A stretch of DNA of 10,194 nt from Candidatus Coatesiibacteriota bacterium (lineage in GTDB: Bacteria; Oederibacteriota; CAKKQC01): assembly GCA_023265785.1 (NCBI GenBank), contig JAHFSL010000051.1:1-10194 (forward strand), given 5' to 3'. This document shows, piece after piece, positions 9,288 through 10,194 of the stretch (within the stretch, counting starts at the first letter, position 1; the number at the start of each line of letters is the position of its first letter). Position numbers and translations under genes: made by a program. The notes under the pieces are model-generated. The model had not been told where the DNA came from, searched no databases, and was given only the letters and a program-made list of their open reading frames with translations.

Positions 9288-10082
9288 CTAGGCGGTGATC
9301 AGTTCAGCCCCGTCCACGCCGATGACGTTTCCGGTCATCCAGTAGGTATTGTCCTGCGCCAGGGCGACGATCACGGCCCCGATGTCCTCGGGCGTCGTCA
9401 GCCGGCCGGCGGGATTGCGCTTTTTGGCGTTGTCCGCCATCTGCGCGGCCTCCGGGATCTTGCGCAGGGCGGCCGTGTCCGTCACGCCGGCCCGGATCGC
9501 ATTGGCCGTCACGCCCCGGGGGGCCAATTCGACCGCCAACTGGCGCAGGTGCGCCTCCAGTGACACCTTCGCGGCGGAGACCGCTCCGTAGGTTTGCCAC
9601 TGTTTGACGTCCCCCTCGGACGTCATCCCGTACAGTCGACTGCCCTTCCCGATCAGCCCGGCGCGCTCCAGGTCCTGGACCCAGTAGACCAGGCTGTGGG
9701 CCATGACGTCCAGGGTCATGTCCATGTTGTCCTTGCTGATGGCGTCCTCGGGTTTGGCGGCGATGTAGGGTTTGAGGGTCCCGAAGGCCAGCGAGTGCAG
9801 GAGCACCTTGACCGGGGCCCCACCCGTCATCCCCTTGAGGAAGCCGACCGCCTCGGCGCGGGCCTCCGGGGAGGCCGCGTTGGCGTTGTAGTACTTCACC
9901 GTCACGCCCGTGCCCTCCAGGTCCTTGATGAGGGCCTCGATCGCCGGCATGGCCGCCCGGCGGTCGAAGTGCACCCCGCAGATGTGCATGCCTTCCCTGG
10001 CCAGCGCCCGGGCCACGCCCGCGCCCATGCCCGACGAGGCGCCCAGGATCAGCGCCCACTTGCCCTTCAGGGTGTTTTCCAT
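9288..10082 (-). CDS. SDR-type enoyl-[acyl-carrier-protein] reductase (FabI/FabL-like)
   Basis: A 264-residue Rossmann-fold short-chain dehydrogenase. The nucleotide-binding motif is GASSGMGAG (14-22). The catalytic pair is Y165 and K172 in the arrangement Tyr-x6-Lys (YGAVSAAK), which marks enoyl-ACP reductases; ordinary SDRs have Tyr-x3-Lys. HSLAF (near 96) recalls FabI. The C-terminal part (AVELAPRGVTANAI, GVTDTAALRKIP, NPAGRLTTPEDI, GVDGAELI) resembles B. subtilis FabL. Likely role: the last reduction in fatty-acid chain elongation with NAD(P)H, in the cytoplasm. An ordinary SDR with a changed motif remains possible. The ATG directly follows the upstream gene's TAG. AAGGAG sits 12 nt before it, inside the upstream gene, so the spacing is long and translation may be coupled. 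Confidence 0.75.
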   Translation of the reverse strand: MENTLKGKWALILGASSGMGAGVARALAREGMHICGVHFDRRAAMPAIEALIKDLEGTGVTVKYYNANAASPEARAEAVGFLKGMTGGAPVKVLLHSLAFGTLKPYIAAKPEDAISKDNMDMTLDVMAHSLVYWVQDLERAGLIGKGSRLYGMTSEGDVKQWQTYGAVSAAKVSLEAHLRQLAVELAPRGVTANAIRAGVTDTAALRKIPEAAQMADNAKKRNPAGRLTTPEDIGAVIVALAQDNTYWMTGNVIGVDGAELITA

Positions 10083-10194
10083 CTAGATCAGCCGCTCCTT
10101 GCGCTTGGCGAACGGCCAGAACCAGGGACGCTTCGGCTCCTCCAACGGGGCGGCCTCGGGCTGGGAATTCGACCCCGCCTGGTACCCGAACCGC
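10083..10194 (-). CDS. C-terminal tail of an unrecognised protein, partial
   Basis: The last 36 residues of a minus-strand gene cut by the right edge, ending in TAG immediately before the reductase ATG. The tail starts RFGYQAGSNSQPEAAP, continues into PKRPWFWPF, and ends in the basic stretch AKRKERLI. A Pro/Glu-rich linker followed by an aromatic and basic end is all that can be seen; no family can be named. Zero spacing to the next ATG suggests the two genes are co-transcribed. Confidence 0.6.
   Translation of the reverse strand, partial: RFGYQAGSNSQPEAAPLEEPKRPWFWPFAKRKERLI

Overview
The window is GC-rich, densely coding bacterial DNA. Six of the seven genes lie on the minus strand, so the main transcription runs right to left. 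The gene set is chromosomal and largely housekeeping: enoyl-ACP reductase, Smc, L-arabinose isomerase and UvrA. I see no RNA genes, CRISPR array, insertion sequence, phage gene or replication origin. The organism cannot be named from this sequence. The GC content, ATGA junctions and divergent versions of standard proteins fit a GC-rich, possibly uncultured Gram-negative-type lineage, but that is an inference.

Reading in the direction of the minus strand from the right edge: the C-terminal tail of an unrecognised protein (10083-10194) abuts an SDR-type enoyl-ACP reductase (9288-10082). A 99-bp gap follows with two perfect stem-loops and a -10-like hexamer. Next come smc (6252-9188) and a 500-residue protein of unknown function, predicted to be an alpha/alpha toroid with an N-terminal Fn3-like domain (4753-6255). 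Those two share an ATGA overlap.

A single plus-strand gene, an SSAT-like GNAT acetyltransferase (4306-4749), converges on the toroid gene with only 3 bp between the stop codons. It diverges from araA across about 130 bp that must hold both promoters. araA (2684-4171) then begins a second minus-strand run: araA, a nucleotidyltransferase-fold protein (1770-2612) and uvrA (1-1773, cut by the left edge). The nucleotidyltransferase and uvrA again share an ATGA overlap.

Functionally this is a mixed neighbourhood: lipid synthesis, chromosome organisation, pentose catabolism and DNA repair. I found no complete new system. The points most worth checking are a UvrA whose first zinc-ligand pair CxxC reads S-P-T-H, a short-armed Smc with an atypical hinge, the structured leader in front of smc, and two unassigned proteins translationally coupled to smc and to uvrA. 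Very long open frames antisense to the real genes are by-products of GC-rich codon usage and are not annotated.
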